Source: a virus. From it: a stretch of 21,141 bases of DNA. Position numbers and translations under genes: made by a program. The notes below the pieces were generated by a model that was not told the origin of the DNA, ran no database searches, and worked only from the letters and a program-made list of their open reading frames with translations. This document shows, one piece after another, positions 7,239 through 14,200 of this stretch (its first letter is position 1; every line of letters begins with the position of its first letter). Where the stretch lies: the IMG/VR virus record IMGVR_UViG_3300009177_000128, positions 1-21,141 of that record. The stretch is one strand, 5' to 3'.

Positions 7239-8240
7239 ATGGCTTTCGCCAACTCTCAAATTACCGATATTATCGCGACCACGATCCAGAGCCGCTCTGG
7301 TGAACTGGCCGACAACTTGACTAACAACAATGCACTTCTGCGTCGCCTGAAGGCACGCGGCAATGTACGACCGTTCTCCGGTGGTAACGTGATCTTGGAA
7401 GAGATCATGTACAACGATCCGAGCACGGATAACAGCGCATCCTACTCTGGCTATGAGGCGATTAACATTTCGCCAGATAGCCCGATTTCTGCTGCACAAT
7501 ACAGCATCAAGCAATATGCCGATGCTGTGACCATGTCCGGTCTGGAAATGCTGCAAAACAGCGGCAAGGAACAAATCATTTACCTGCTGGATGGTCGCAT
7601 GATGGTTTCCGAAGCTCGTCTGCTGAACCGTATCGGCTCTGATATCTATCAGGATGGTACTGGTAATGGCGGCAAGAATATCACTGACCTGGCGGCTGCT
7701 GTGCCTGACGTGCCTACTACCGGCACTTATGGCGGTATCGACCGCGCAACCTGGACTTTCTGGCAGCCGAAGAAGTTCTCCGGCGTGACTGATGGTGGCG
7801 GCGCAGTATCCGTAGCCAACATTCAGCAATACATGACCAAGCTCGCGCTGCAACTGGTTCGCGGTACTGACATGCCTGACCTGATCGTTGCTGATACCAA
7901 CTACTACGCTCTGTATGCTAACTCGCTGCAAGCAATTCAGCGTGTTACCTCGGATGGTGGTGGTGATGCTGGCGCTGGTTTCGCAAGCCTGAAATTCTAT
8001 GGTGGAGGCACTCAAGCCGATGTGGTTCTGGACGGTGGTATTGGTGCAGCAGCAACCGCAAACCACATGTGGTTCCTGAACACCAAATACATCTTCTTCC
8101 GTCCGCACAAAGACCGCAACTTCGTGCCAATCGGTGGCGAGCGTCAAGCCGTCAATCAGGATGCAATCGTGCGTCTGTATGGCTGGGCTGGCAATCTGAC
8201 TGTGTCGGGTTCTCAGTTCCAGGGCGTTTTGCTGAGCTGA
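7239..8240 (+). CDS. Major capsid protein, 333 aa
   Basis: Main shell protein of the head. Begins MAFANSQITDIIATTIQSRS, continues with ADNLTNNNALLRRLKARG (an N-terminal helical arm), and has the beta-rich PFSGGNVILEEIMY (about residues 46-59), a layout familiar from capsid proteins of podoviruses with adaptor/nozzle tails. Further support: its position after a scaffold; the central RLLNRIGSDIYQDGTGNGGK region; and the C-terminal NQDAIVRLYGWAGNLTVS. An HK97-type fold is expected from the family, not shown here. Codons are richer in GC and Leu CTG than neighbours (53% GC in the 60 bases from 7801), consistent with high expression. Strong AGGAG ribosome site. No cleaved pro-domain is obvious. 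Confidence 0.9.
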   Translation: MAFANSQITDIIATTIQSRSGELADNLTNNNALLRRLKARGNVRPFSGGNVILEEIMYNDPSTDNSASYSGYEAINISPDSPISAAQYSIKQYADAVTMSGLEMLQNSGKEQIIYLLDGRMMVSEARLLNRIGSDIYQDGTGNGGKNITDLAAAVPDVPTTGTYGGIDRATWTFWQPKKFSGVTDGGGAVSVANIQQYMTKLALQLVRGTDMPDLIVADTNYYALYANSLQAIQRVTSDGGGDAGAGFASLKFYGGGTQADVVLDGGIGAAATANHMWFLNTKYIFFRPHKDRNFVPIGGERQAVNQDAIVRLYGWAGNLTVSGSQFQGVLLS

Positions 8241-8295
8241 TTGCTTAAAACAATGCGGGAATGTACCATGTAATCTCTTAAATAAAGGAGGTTAT

Positions 8296-8748
8296 ATGGC
8301 ACGCCCAAGGTCTGATGTATATATGCGGTTCCAAAAGAAGGTAGAAATTATGCCTTCCGGTTGTCATGAATGGCGGTCGCAGATAAAACGTGATGGTTAC
8401 GGAAGATTTCATCACGAAGGAAGAAGTCAGTCCGCCCATAGAGTTGCATATCAACTTTATCTAGGAGAGATACCTGATGGTAAGGTGATTATGCATAAAT
8501 GTGACAATCGTATTTGTGTTAATCCAGATCATTTAAGTGTTGGTTCTTTGCAAGACAACATTAGGGATATGGATATAAAACAGAGGCGCGGAACAAAAAG
8601 CAAATTGACATATGCGCAAGTAGAGGAAATCAAAGAAATGGCTAAAGATAGATTTTCTCAGTTTGTAATTGCTGAAGCATATGGGGTACATCAGACTACA
8701 ATTAGCCGCATTGTTTTGGAAAAGACTACTAAATTCAAGGAGAAATAA
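8296..8748 (+). CDS. Free-standing HNH homing-type endonuclease, 150 aa
   Basis: Predicted DNA nicking or cutting enzyme. N-terminal part: GCHEWRSQIKRDGYGRF (about 22-38), AHRVAYQLYLGEIPDG (47-62) with H48, then VIMHKCDNRICVNPDHL (64-80), the core of the HNH_3 type, with H67, C69, D70, C74, N76 and H79. C-terminal part (about 103-140): KLTYAQVEEIKEM, then QFVIAEAYGVHQTTISRIV, a helix-turn-helix as in many phage HNH enzymes and in resolvases. Ribosome site AAAGGAGG (8284-8291) is very strong. Three hand-counted 60-base lines gave 42, 32 and 37% GC, lower than the capsid gene. It interrupts the capsid block, and its last codons contain the ribosome site of the next gene. No intron or intein signs were seen. 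Confidence 0.88.
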   Translation: MARPRSDVYMRFQKKVEIMPSGCHEWRSQIKRDGYGRFHHEGRSQSAHRVAYQLYLGEIPDGKVIMHKCDNRICVNPDHLSVGSLQDNIRDMDIKQRRGTKSKLTYAQVEEIKEMAKDRFSQFVIAEAYGVHQTTISRIVLEKTTKFKEK

Positions 8749-8749
8749 C

Positions 8750-9259
8750 ATGGCTTACACCATTCAAAATCCATTGGCAGGTTTCCAGCCAATCAACGTT
8801 ACCGATACGGTGAAGAATCACCCGATTGGCATGATCGTTAGCGCCACCGATCCTATCTATGGCGCTGGTGAGTTTATCTACCTGCTGGGTGTCGCTTCGA
8901 CCGTTGTCGGTTCGGTTGTTACCTATAATGGCAATACCACTGGTACGCCAACTGGTCAAACTGCACTGGCAACTAATGCGGCTAATCAGGCTCGCCCTAT
9001 TGCTGTCGCAATGTCGGCAAATGTGGCAACCCAATATGGCTGGTATCAAATCTACGGTAACGCTGTCTGCGCTACTAACGGCACTCTGGCTGCTGGTCCT
9101 GCACCTGTCTATTTGGCTGGGTCTGGTCAGCTTAGCTCTACTGCTGTTGCCGGTACTCAAGTTCTGGGTGCTATCAACGTAACAGCTACTGGCACTCCTG
9201 CTGCTAACCAGGCTGTGGTCGAAATCAATCGTCCTCACGCGCAAGGCGCAATCACCTGA
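8750..9259 (+). CDS. Capsid-associated (decoration-type) protein, 169 aa
   Basis: Starts MAYTIQNPLAGFQPINVTDT and is made of short strands rich in Ala, Thr, Gly and Val, with no charged helices until the end (EINRPHAQGAIT). Residues around VSATDPIYGAGEFIYLLG (about 27-44) and YGWYQIYGNAV (about 88-98) are a pattern common in small head proteins encoded just after the major capsid gene, where it may decorate or cement the shell. The frame is open upstream to 8669 inside the HNH gene, but ATG at 8750 is preferred: AAGGAG at 8737-8742, two bases after the HNH stop, and a start context (GGAGAAATAACATGGCTTAC) almost identical to that of the major capsid gene. Confidence 0.75.
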   Translation: MAYTIQNPLAGFQPINVTDTVKNHPIGMIVSATDPIYGAGEFIYLLGVASTVVGSVVTYNGNTTGTPTGQTALATNAANQARPIAVAMSANVATQYGWYQIYGNAVCATNGTLAAGPAPVYLAGSGQLSSTAVAGTQVLGAINVTATGTPAANQAVVEINRPHAQGAIT

Positions 9260-9262
9260 TGA

Positions 9263-9280
9263 ATGGGGCTTCGGCCCCAT
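9263..9280 (+). terminator. Extra-stable UUCG hairpin between two capsid genes
   Basis: ATGGGGC (9263-9269) and GCCCCAT (9274-9280) form a perfect 7-bp stem closed by the loop TTCG; C(UUCG)G is among the most stable RNA tetraloops. Only CTTTC follows, so termination would be weak; alternatives are partial attenuation or protection of the upstream mRNA 3' end. It begins 3 bases after a stop, and the next ribosome site AAAGGAG (9286-9292) is 5 bases downstream. An ORF reading through from ATG 9263 exists but is not preferred. Confidence 0.7.
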
Positions 9281-9298
9281 CTTTCAAAGGAGAAAGAT

Positions 9299-9673
9299 AT
9301 GTCTGGTTTTCAACAGGATATGTGCGGTACTGGCACTCCAGCAGCACAAGCAGCCGCAATTGCTGGTTCGATTCAACTGAGTCAAACTGCAACAGGTAAC
9401 AGTCAAGCTACAGCATTTGCAGTTACTGCTAGCACCACTGAATTTACTACTGTAGCTGCTAGTACGGGTGCAATTCTTCCAGTGCTGCGTATTACTGCAA
9501 ATGATGCGCTTTATATTGTGAACAATGGTGCCAATGCACTATCTGTCTATCCACCTGTCGGTTTCAAAATCGGTACGACTGCTACAAACGGTTCGGTATC
9601 GATCCCAGCAGGCAAAGCGGGAGAATTTGTGGCCCGTGGTGATGGCAATTACTTCGCCAACATTAGTTCCTAA
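9299..9673 (+). CDS. Small beta-rich head protein, 124 aa
   Basis: Probable capsid decoration or fibre-type protein. After an N-terminal helix-forming stretch (AAQAAAIAGSIQLSQTATG), the C-terminal part reads ALYIVNNGANALSVYPPVGF (about residues 70-89) and SIPAGKAGEFVARGDGNYF (about 101-119), a beta pattern very common in small phage virion proteins. The ATG at 9299 follows AAAGGAG; the alternative in-frame ATG at 9263 lies inside the hairpin stem and has no ribosome site. The gene is bracketed by two GC-rich hairpins (9263-9280 and 9677-9696), so it may form its own mRNA segment and be made in different amounts from its neighbours. It resembles the 108-residue protein at 873-1199 in overall plan. 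Confidence 0.7.
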   Translation: MSGFQQDMCGTGTPAAQAAAIAGSIQLSQTATGNSQATAFAVTASTTEFTTVAASTGAILPVLRITANDALYIVNNGANALSVYPPVGFKIGTTATNGSVSIPAGKAGEFVARGDGNYFANISS

Positions 9674-9676
9674 TTG

Positions 9677-9700
9677 ATGGGGAGTCCGCTCCCCATTTTC
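9677..9700 (+). terminator. Intrinsic-terminator-like hairpin
   Basis: ATGGGGAG (9677-9684) and CTCCCCAT (9689-9696) form a perfect 8-bp stem with a TCCG loop, followed by TTTCTT (9697-9702). It lies 3 bases after a stop in one of the longest gaps of the head block (64 bases). Its T-tract is short, so it may be a partial terminator that steps down transcription from capsid to tail genes. It resembles the hairpin at 9263-9280 in sequence. Confidence 0.65.
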
Positions 9701-9712
9701 TTAACTGACTAC

Positions 9713-9732
9713 CTCAATTACTTGAAGGGAAT
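9713..9732 (+). promoter_or_regulatory. Second copy of the mini hairpin leader
   Basis: CTCAATTACTTGA (9713-9725) matches the leader at 6164-6176 at 12 of 13 positions. It folds as TCAA/TTGA around the same TTAC loop; the one base difference changes a G-U pair to A-U, so pairing is kept. GAAGGGA (9724-9730), the ribosome site for the ATG at 9738, overlaps its 3' arm. Function inferred. Confidence 0.4.
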
Positions 9733-9737
9733 CAAAA

Positions 9738-10403
9738 ATGAGTCAAATGCTAGCTTCTGATCTGAATAATCCTGAGTTCGTAGGCGCTTCTAATCCTGAT
9801 GCACGCCTATCTGTTGTTTTCTTTAGCAAGCCGCTGAAGAATAATTTCCGATCTGAACAAGAAGGCCGTCCTATCTTCGATGATTGCGATATGGTGCGAA
9901 TCTATGTGCCTGGCGATGATAAAAATATCGTAGAGACGTTTGTACGCGATGATCATAAACGCCGGTTTCCGCTCCAATGGGCACATTATCAAAACAAAAT
10001 GCAGGGCGATCAGCGCTTGGCTGGTAAGACTCCAATTAATCAATGGCCGCGTATTACACCTGCACAAGCAGAAGAATTGCGAGCATTGAAGTTTCTATCT
10101 GTTGAAGATGTGGCAAATGCTTCTGATTCGAATATTCAGCAGATTGGTATGCTGGCCGGTATGTCGCCATATTCGTTCCGTGAAGCTGCCCAACGATATT
10201 TGAAATTAGCCTCTGATGAATCGGCAGCAGCTAAAAGCGATGAGCGCTTGAAAGCAATGGAGGCTGAGAATCAGGCGATGAAAGAGCAAATGCAAAAGAT
10301 GCAGGCTCATTTTGAAATGATGGCAAATCAAACGCAAAGCGCTCAAGAAGAAGTAAAATCCGAAGAAGCTCCACGACGTGGACGACCACCGAAAGAAAGC
10401 TAA
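9738..10403 (+). CDS. Virion-associated coiled-coil protein with AT-hook-like tail, 221 aa
   Basis: Not a family I can name. Residues 1-90 form a mixed domain with DARLSVVFFSKPLKNN and MVRIYVPGDDKNIVETFVRD. A middle region (about 105-155) has ITPAQAEELRALKFLSVEDV and IQQIGMLAGMSPYSFREAA, resembling a small helical DNA-binding or HhH-like fold. Residues about 165-200 are a coiled coil (MEAENQAMKEQMQKMQ). The end PRRGRPPKES contains the AT-hook core RGRP at 214-217. Genes of this plan are often found between capsid and adaptor genes in podoviruses and some siphoviruses. A role in contacting packaged DNA or organising the head vertex is possible but unproven. Confidence 0.65.
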   Translation: MSQMLASDLNNPEFVGASNPDARLSVVFFSKPLKNNFRSEQEGRPIFDDCDMVRIYVPGDDKNIVETFVRDDHKRRFPLQWAHYQNKMQGDQRLAGKTPINQWPRITPAQAEELRALKFLSVEDVANASDSNIQQIGMLAGMSPYSFREAAQRYLKLASDESAAAKSDERLKAMEAENQAMKEQMQKMQAHFEMMANQTQSAQEEVKSEEAPRRGRPPKES

Positions 10404-10406
10404 TTC

Positions 10407-11306
10407 ATGAAAACCATGCTGCAAATCATCCAGGCTGCAACACAGGAAATGGCATTGCCAGTTCCTACATTAGTAGCCGGTTCAACTTCAACCGATACGA
10501 TTCAATTATTTGCATTGCTGAATCGCGTTTTGAATGATTTGCAGCGTGATTATATTTGGCAGTCTTTGCGTGTTGAATATCGATTCACTACACAGTTCTT
10601 GCAGACAACTGGAACTGTAGCAGCTAATAGTCCGATCATCACTGCGATTGCAAATACGACCGGACTCGATAATACGTATCAAATCGTTGCTACCGGCGTG
10701 AACAATGATACGTATATCCAGACCAAGGATTCCGCTACTCAGGTCACGATGACTCAAGCGGCTAGCGCACCTGGAACCGGCATCCCGATTACTTTCTGCA
10801 AGACCAAATACGCAATGCCAGCGGACTATGATCGTCCAATTGACCGTACTCAATGGGACAAATCCAAGCATTGGGAAATGCTCGGCCCTGAAACGCCGCA
10901 ACAATGGCAGTGGCTTAAATCCGGTTATATTTCGACCGGCCCTCGTATCAGATGGACATATCTAGGTGGATTCTTCCAAATCTGGCCTGCTGTCAGTTCG
11001 CCGGAATATCTAGGCTTTGAATACATTAGTAACGGCGTGGTTCTGGATTCGACTGGCGCTCGTAAACAATATTTCACGGCCGACAGTGATACTTGCATCT
11101 TCCCTGATGGCCTGATGATTGTCGGCCTGAAGAATGCCTATTACCAAGCCAAAGGCTTCGGGGATCAGTACACATCTGAATTCGAAAATCTCTGGTCCAT
11201 CGCTAAGGCGAATGACTCAGGCAGCGCGACGCTGCATATGGCCCCTGATCCACTTAACACATTGATTGGATGGGAGAATTTGCCTGACTCGGGATACGGG
11301 AACTAA
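10407..11306 (+). CDS. Head-tail adaptor (tail tube A-type) protein, 299 aa
   Basis: Likely joins the portal to the nozzle (equivalent by position to P22 gp4 and T7 gp11). The N-terminal region has QIIQAATQEMALPVPT and LFALLNRVLNDLQRDYIWQSL (about 32-52), helices typical of these adaptors, followed by a beta-rich domain (about 65-130) and the aromatic-rich stretch QQWQWLKSGY and RIRWTYLGGFFQIWPA (about 165-195). The C-terminal part carries helices IVGLKNAYYQAKGFGDQYTS. No strong ribosome site is visible before ATG 10407; an ATG three codons later is an alternative. Followed by the nozzle gene after 3 bases, the usual order for this pair. Confidence 0.82.
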   Translation: MKTMLQIIQAATQEMALPVPTLVAGSTSTDTIQLFALLNRVLNDLQRDYIWQSLRVEYRFTTQFLQTTGTVAANSPIITAIANTTGLDNTYQIVATGVNNDTYIQTKDSATQVTMTQAASAPGTGIPITFCKTKYAMPADYDRPIDRTQWDKSKHWEMLGPETPQQWQWLKSGYISTGPRIRWTYLGGFFQIWPAVSSPEYLGFEYISNGVVLDSTGARKQYFTADSDTCIFPDGLMIVGLKNAYYQAKGFGDQYTSEFENLWSIAKANDSGSATLHMAPDPLNTLIGWENLPDSGYGN

Positions 11307-11309
11307 CGC

Positions 11310-13766
11310 ATGTTCATTCCTCGCCAAAAACGACCGCCGCAACAACCCCCGGCACAAACGCTCACACTCCCTGCTCCTACTGGTGGACTGAATGCGCGTG
11401 ATGCGCTGGCCGCTATGCCGCCAACCGATGCAACGATCCTGACCAACTTTTTCCCGAATACTACGAGTGTAGAGTTGCGCAAGGGATTTGTGCGCTGGTC
11501 AACTGGCTATTCCGCACCTGTAGAAAGCCTGATGGCATATAACGCCGGAGCAACTAGCAAACTGTTTGCTGCTTCGGATGGCTCCTTCTTTGATGCTACG
11601 GCACAAGGTGCGCATGGGGCGGCTGTAGTGACTGGTTTGACTAATGCACGCTGGCAGCATGTGAACTTTACGACTCCTGGCGGATCATTCCTTTATGCCG
11701 TAAATGGCGCTGATTACCCGCGTATTTACGATGGTACGACATGGAAAGCTGTCTCTGGCCTAGGCTCGCAGACAATTAACACGATTACCTATTCCGGCAG
11801 CACTGCTACGGTCACCACCAGTGCGCCGCATCTGCTATCTACGGGGACGATTGTCAGCCTGACTGGCGCAACGCCAACAATGTATAACGGCGCTTATGTC
11901 ATCACTTCGACTGGCGCGAATACCTTTACTTATGTGATGGGCCAATATGCGATTGCATCAATCACATTCTCAGGTGCCACGGCAACGCTCACGACTATCT
12001 TCCCGCATGGGCTTAGCACTGGCAATAACGTCACTATTTCTGGTGCTGCGCCAGCAACGTACAATGCAACGTCGAATATTACTGTCACTAGTGCTACTAC
12101 CTTCACTTATACGATGGGTGGTACGCCAGCGACGAACGCGACGACTGTAGGTCAGTATGTTGTTAATCAGACGACTAGCAGCATTACCCGGGTTGGAACG
12201 CTCGCTACGCTCACTTCTGGCACTCCGCATAACTTGGTGACTGGTGATTTCGTTCTCATCTCTGGAGCTACACCAGCGGCCTTTAATGGCACATTCCAAG
12301 TGACTTCTACCGGTGCGACGACCTTCACCTATAACATGCAGAGCGATCCTGGCGCAAACGCTGCGCCGGTAGGTACTTTCGTTAAAGTCCCTGGCAGCAA
12401 TGCTACGATCACTGGCACTTATACGATTGTTCAACGTCCTGTGTCGATAACCTTTGTTGGCACGACTGCGACTTATACAACGAGCACGCCGCACAATCTG
12501 ACGACTGGCACGACGATTATCGTTTCTGGTGCTAATCCGAACGAATACAACGGCACATTCATTGTGACCGTGACGAATCCTACAACGTTCACTTACACAA
12601 TGAGCGCTGTACCGGCTACGAATGCGACTGTCGTTGGCACATTCATTGTTACGCCTGCTATTACTGGTGTAGATGCGCGTAATCTGATTCATCTGAATAT
12701 TTATGCCAATCGATTGTTCTTTATCGAAAAGAACACGCTGAAAGTATGGTTCCTGGCTCCCAATGCCATTTCTGGCGCGGCCCAAGTATTTGATTTCGGT
12801 TCATTGATGAATCTTGGCGGATCGTTATCCGCTATGGTTACATGGACTATAGATAATGCCGCAGGTATTCAAGAATATGCCTGCTTCATTTCGACAGAAG
12901 GTGAAGTGCTAATGTATACTGGCACTGACCCAAGCAATGCATCGAATTGGACTAAAGCAGGGCATTTCTTTATTGGCCGCCCTCCTGGCAGACGTTTTTA
13001 TACTCGCTATGGCTCCGATGTTATTCTTTTGACGACTGATGGCTTTACGGCGCTATCTAAATCACTATTAACTGATCGCTCTCAATTACGCGATTCTCTT
13101 AGCGATAAAATTTCAGTATTAGTTAATAGTGATACCGAAAACTATTTTAATAACTTTGGATTCCACGCGCTTTATTACCCAACTGGAAATAAAATATTCG
13201 TTAATATTCCGCAAGTACAAAATGCGGATCAATACCAATATGTGATGAACGCCGTGAATAATTCATGGTGCAAATTCACAAATTGGAATGCTAATACATT
13301 CGAGATTCTAGGAAATGATCTGTATTTTGGCTCAAATGTTATTGCCGGTTCTGCATATGTAGCTAAAGCAGATACAGGGTATTCGGATGATGGCGGGTAT
13401 ATTTTTGGAGAGGCAAAAACAGCCTTCCAATATTTCGGATCGCCAGGACGTAAGAAACATATCACCATGGCGCAACCTATTTTCAATCTCACTGGCAATA
13501 TGACTGCTACGTTAGGGATTGATATGGATTTCAATGATAATTATCCTATTGCAAATCCAACATTTAGCGGAACAGGCGGAACTTTATGGAATACGAAACT
13601 TTGGAATACGTTCCCATGGAGTCCTGGCGTTAGCACAAAAACAGATTGGCAAGGTTTGACAGGAGTCGGTAACGCTGGTGCTCTTCATATGCGAATTGTG
13701 AATAATATGAGTGCGACCAATTGGCAAGCAGTAACTTATGTATTCCGTTTAGGTGGTGTGCTATGA
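11310..13766 (+). CDS. Tail nozzle (tail tube B-type) protein with inserted repeats, 818 aa
   Basis: Forms the distal tail tube below the adaptor (role of P22 gp10 and T7 gp12). The N-terminus PAPTGGLNARDALAAMPPTD (about 21-40), then FFPNTTSVELRKGFVRW, is a clear signature of podovirus nozzle proteins, and KLFAASDGSFFDAT and FLYAVNGADYPRIYDG (about 127-142) are propeller-like repeats. After residue 454 (VDARNLIHLNIYANRLFFIE) the family body resumes. Between them, residues about 155-447 are four beta modules. From about 12,990 the DNA becomes much more AT-rich. The stop overlaps the start of the acetyltransferase gene (ATGA). Confidence 0.85.
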   Translation: MFIPRQKRPPQQPPAQTLTLPAPTGGLNARDALAAMPPTDATILTNFFPNTTSVELRKGFVRWSTGYSAPVESLMAYNAGATSKLFAASDGSFFDATAQGAHGAAVVTGLTNARWQHVNFTTPGGSFLYAVNGADYPRIYDGTTWKAVSGLGSQTINTITYSGSTATVTTSAPHLLSTGTIVSLTGATPTMYNGAYVITSTGANTFTYVMGQYAIASITFSGATATLTTIFPHGLSTGNNVTISGAAPATYNATSNITVTSATTFTYTMGGTPATNATTVGQYVVNQTTSSITRVGTLATLTSGTPHNLVTGDFVLISGATPAAFNGTFQVTSTGATTFTYNMQSDPGANAAPVGTFVKVPGSNATITGTYTIVQRPVSITFVGTTATYTTSTPHNLTTGTTIIVSGANPNEYNGTFIVTVTNPTTFTYTMSAVPATNATVVGTFIVTPAITGVDARNLIHLNIYANRLFFIEKNTLKVWFLAPNAISGAAQVFDFGSLMNLGGSLSAMVTWTIDNAAGIQEYACFISTEGEVLMYTGTDPSNASNWTKAGHFFIGRPPGRRFYTRYGSDVILLTTDGFTALSKSLLTDRSQLRDSLSDKISVLVNSDTENYFNNFGFHALYYPTGNKIFVNIPQVQNADQYQYVMNAVNNSWCKFTNWNANTFEILGNDLYFGSNVIAGSAYVAKADTGYSDDGGYIFGEAKTAFQYFGSPGRKKHITMAQPIFNLTGNMTATLGIDMDFNDNYPIANPTFSGTGGTLWNTKLWNTFPWSPGVSTKTDWQGLTGVGNAGALHMRIVNNMSATNWQAVTYVFRLGGVL
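11772..12650 (+). repeat. Four tandem beta-module repeats in the nozzle
   Basis: Modules lie at about residues 155-212, 216-285, 290-358 and 378-447 of the nozzle. Shared consensus: (S/N)IT..G..ATLTT..PH.L.TG..V.ISGA.P..YNGT..VT..(T)TFTY.M, and in the last three also PA.NAT.VG.(Y/F)(V/I)V. The first copy is shorter and lacks this last part. A spacer of about 19 residues separates modules 3 and 4. Copies have diverged at the DNA level, so they are not recent perfect duplications. They resemble surface beta domains found on phage tails and adhesins. Confidence 0.85.
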
Positions 13767-14200
13767 AGCTTTTCATTGCCCATGATGATATCGGGCATGA
13801 GAGCATTGCTAGATGGGTTTGCGAGCGGATTCCTCATGTCGAATCGTTCTCCAATATGAAGACCATTGGAGTAATGGACGAGGAAGGAAATCCATTAGGT
13901 GCTGTTGTTTATCATGAATACCGCGATCATGATATTCAAATGTCTTGTGCTGCTGATTCCTCAAGATGGCTGACTAGGAATATACTAGCGAAAATATTTG
14001 AATATCCTTTTTCGCAGCTTCAATGCAATAGAGTTACGGCACTGACTCCATTGAGAAACAGGCATACTCGCGAGTTTCTTGAGAAAACGGGATTCAAGCA
14101 AGAAGGTATTATGCGGCGAGGTTTTAATGATGATGACTGCGTAATCTATGGAATGCTGCGCGATGAATGTAAATGGATAGAGAGGAAAAATCATGGGTAA
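13763..14200 (+). CDS. GNAT-family N-acetyltransferase, 145 aa
   Basis: Predicted to transfer an acetyl group from acetyl-CoA to a protein or small amine. Visible features: the strand GNPLGAVVYHEYRDHDIQMS (about 43-62), the helix SSRWLTRNILAKIFEYPF, the strand NRVTALTPLRNRHTREFL (about 89-106) and LEKTGFKQEGIMRRGF (about 106-121), the C-terminal pattern of RimJ/RimL-like GNAT enzymes. The frame is open back to 13721, but the ATG at 13763 overlaps the nozzle stop (ATGA), so translation is probably coupled. It also overlaps the next gene by 8 bases. Such enzymes recur among tail genes of podoviruses; the substrate is unknown. Length fits a single GNAT domain. Confidence 0.85.
   Translation: MKLFIAHDDIGHESIARWVCERIPHVESFSNMKTIGVMDEEGNPLGAVVYHEYRDHDIQMSCAADSSRWLTRNILAKIFEYPFSQLQCNRVTALTPLRNRHTREFLEKTGFKQEGIMRRGFNDDDCVIYGMLRDECKWIERKNHG

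Noticed and set aside
6942-8147. 401-residue open frame on the minus strand across the scaffold end and the capsid gene
   Set aside because: It is antisense to two well-supported genes, its protein is Cys/His/Ile-rich without domain pattern, and it has no reason to be expressed; a codon-bias shadow.
8241-8748. Group I intron or intein carrying the HNH enzyme
   Set aside because: Both neighbouring genes are complete, with their own starts and stops, so the HNH is free-standing.
11970-12785. 271-residue minus-strand open frame inside the nozzle repeats
   Set aside because: Arg/Ser-rich product caused by the Thr/Ala-rich repeated codons on the other strand.
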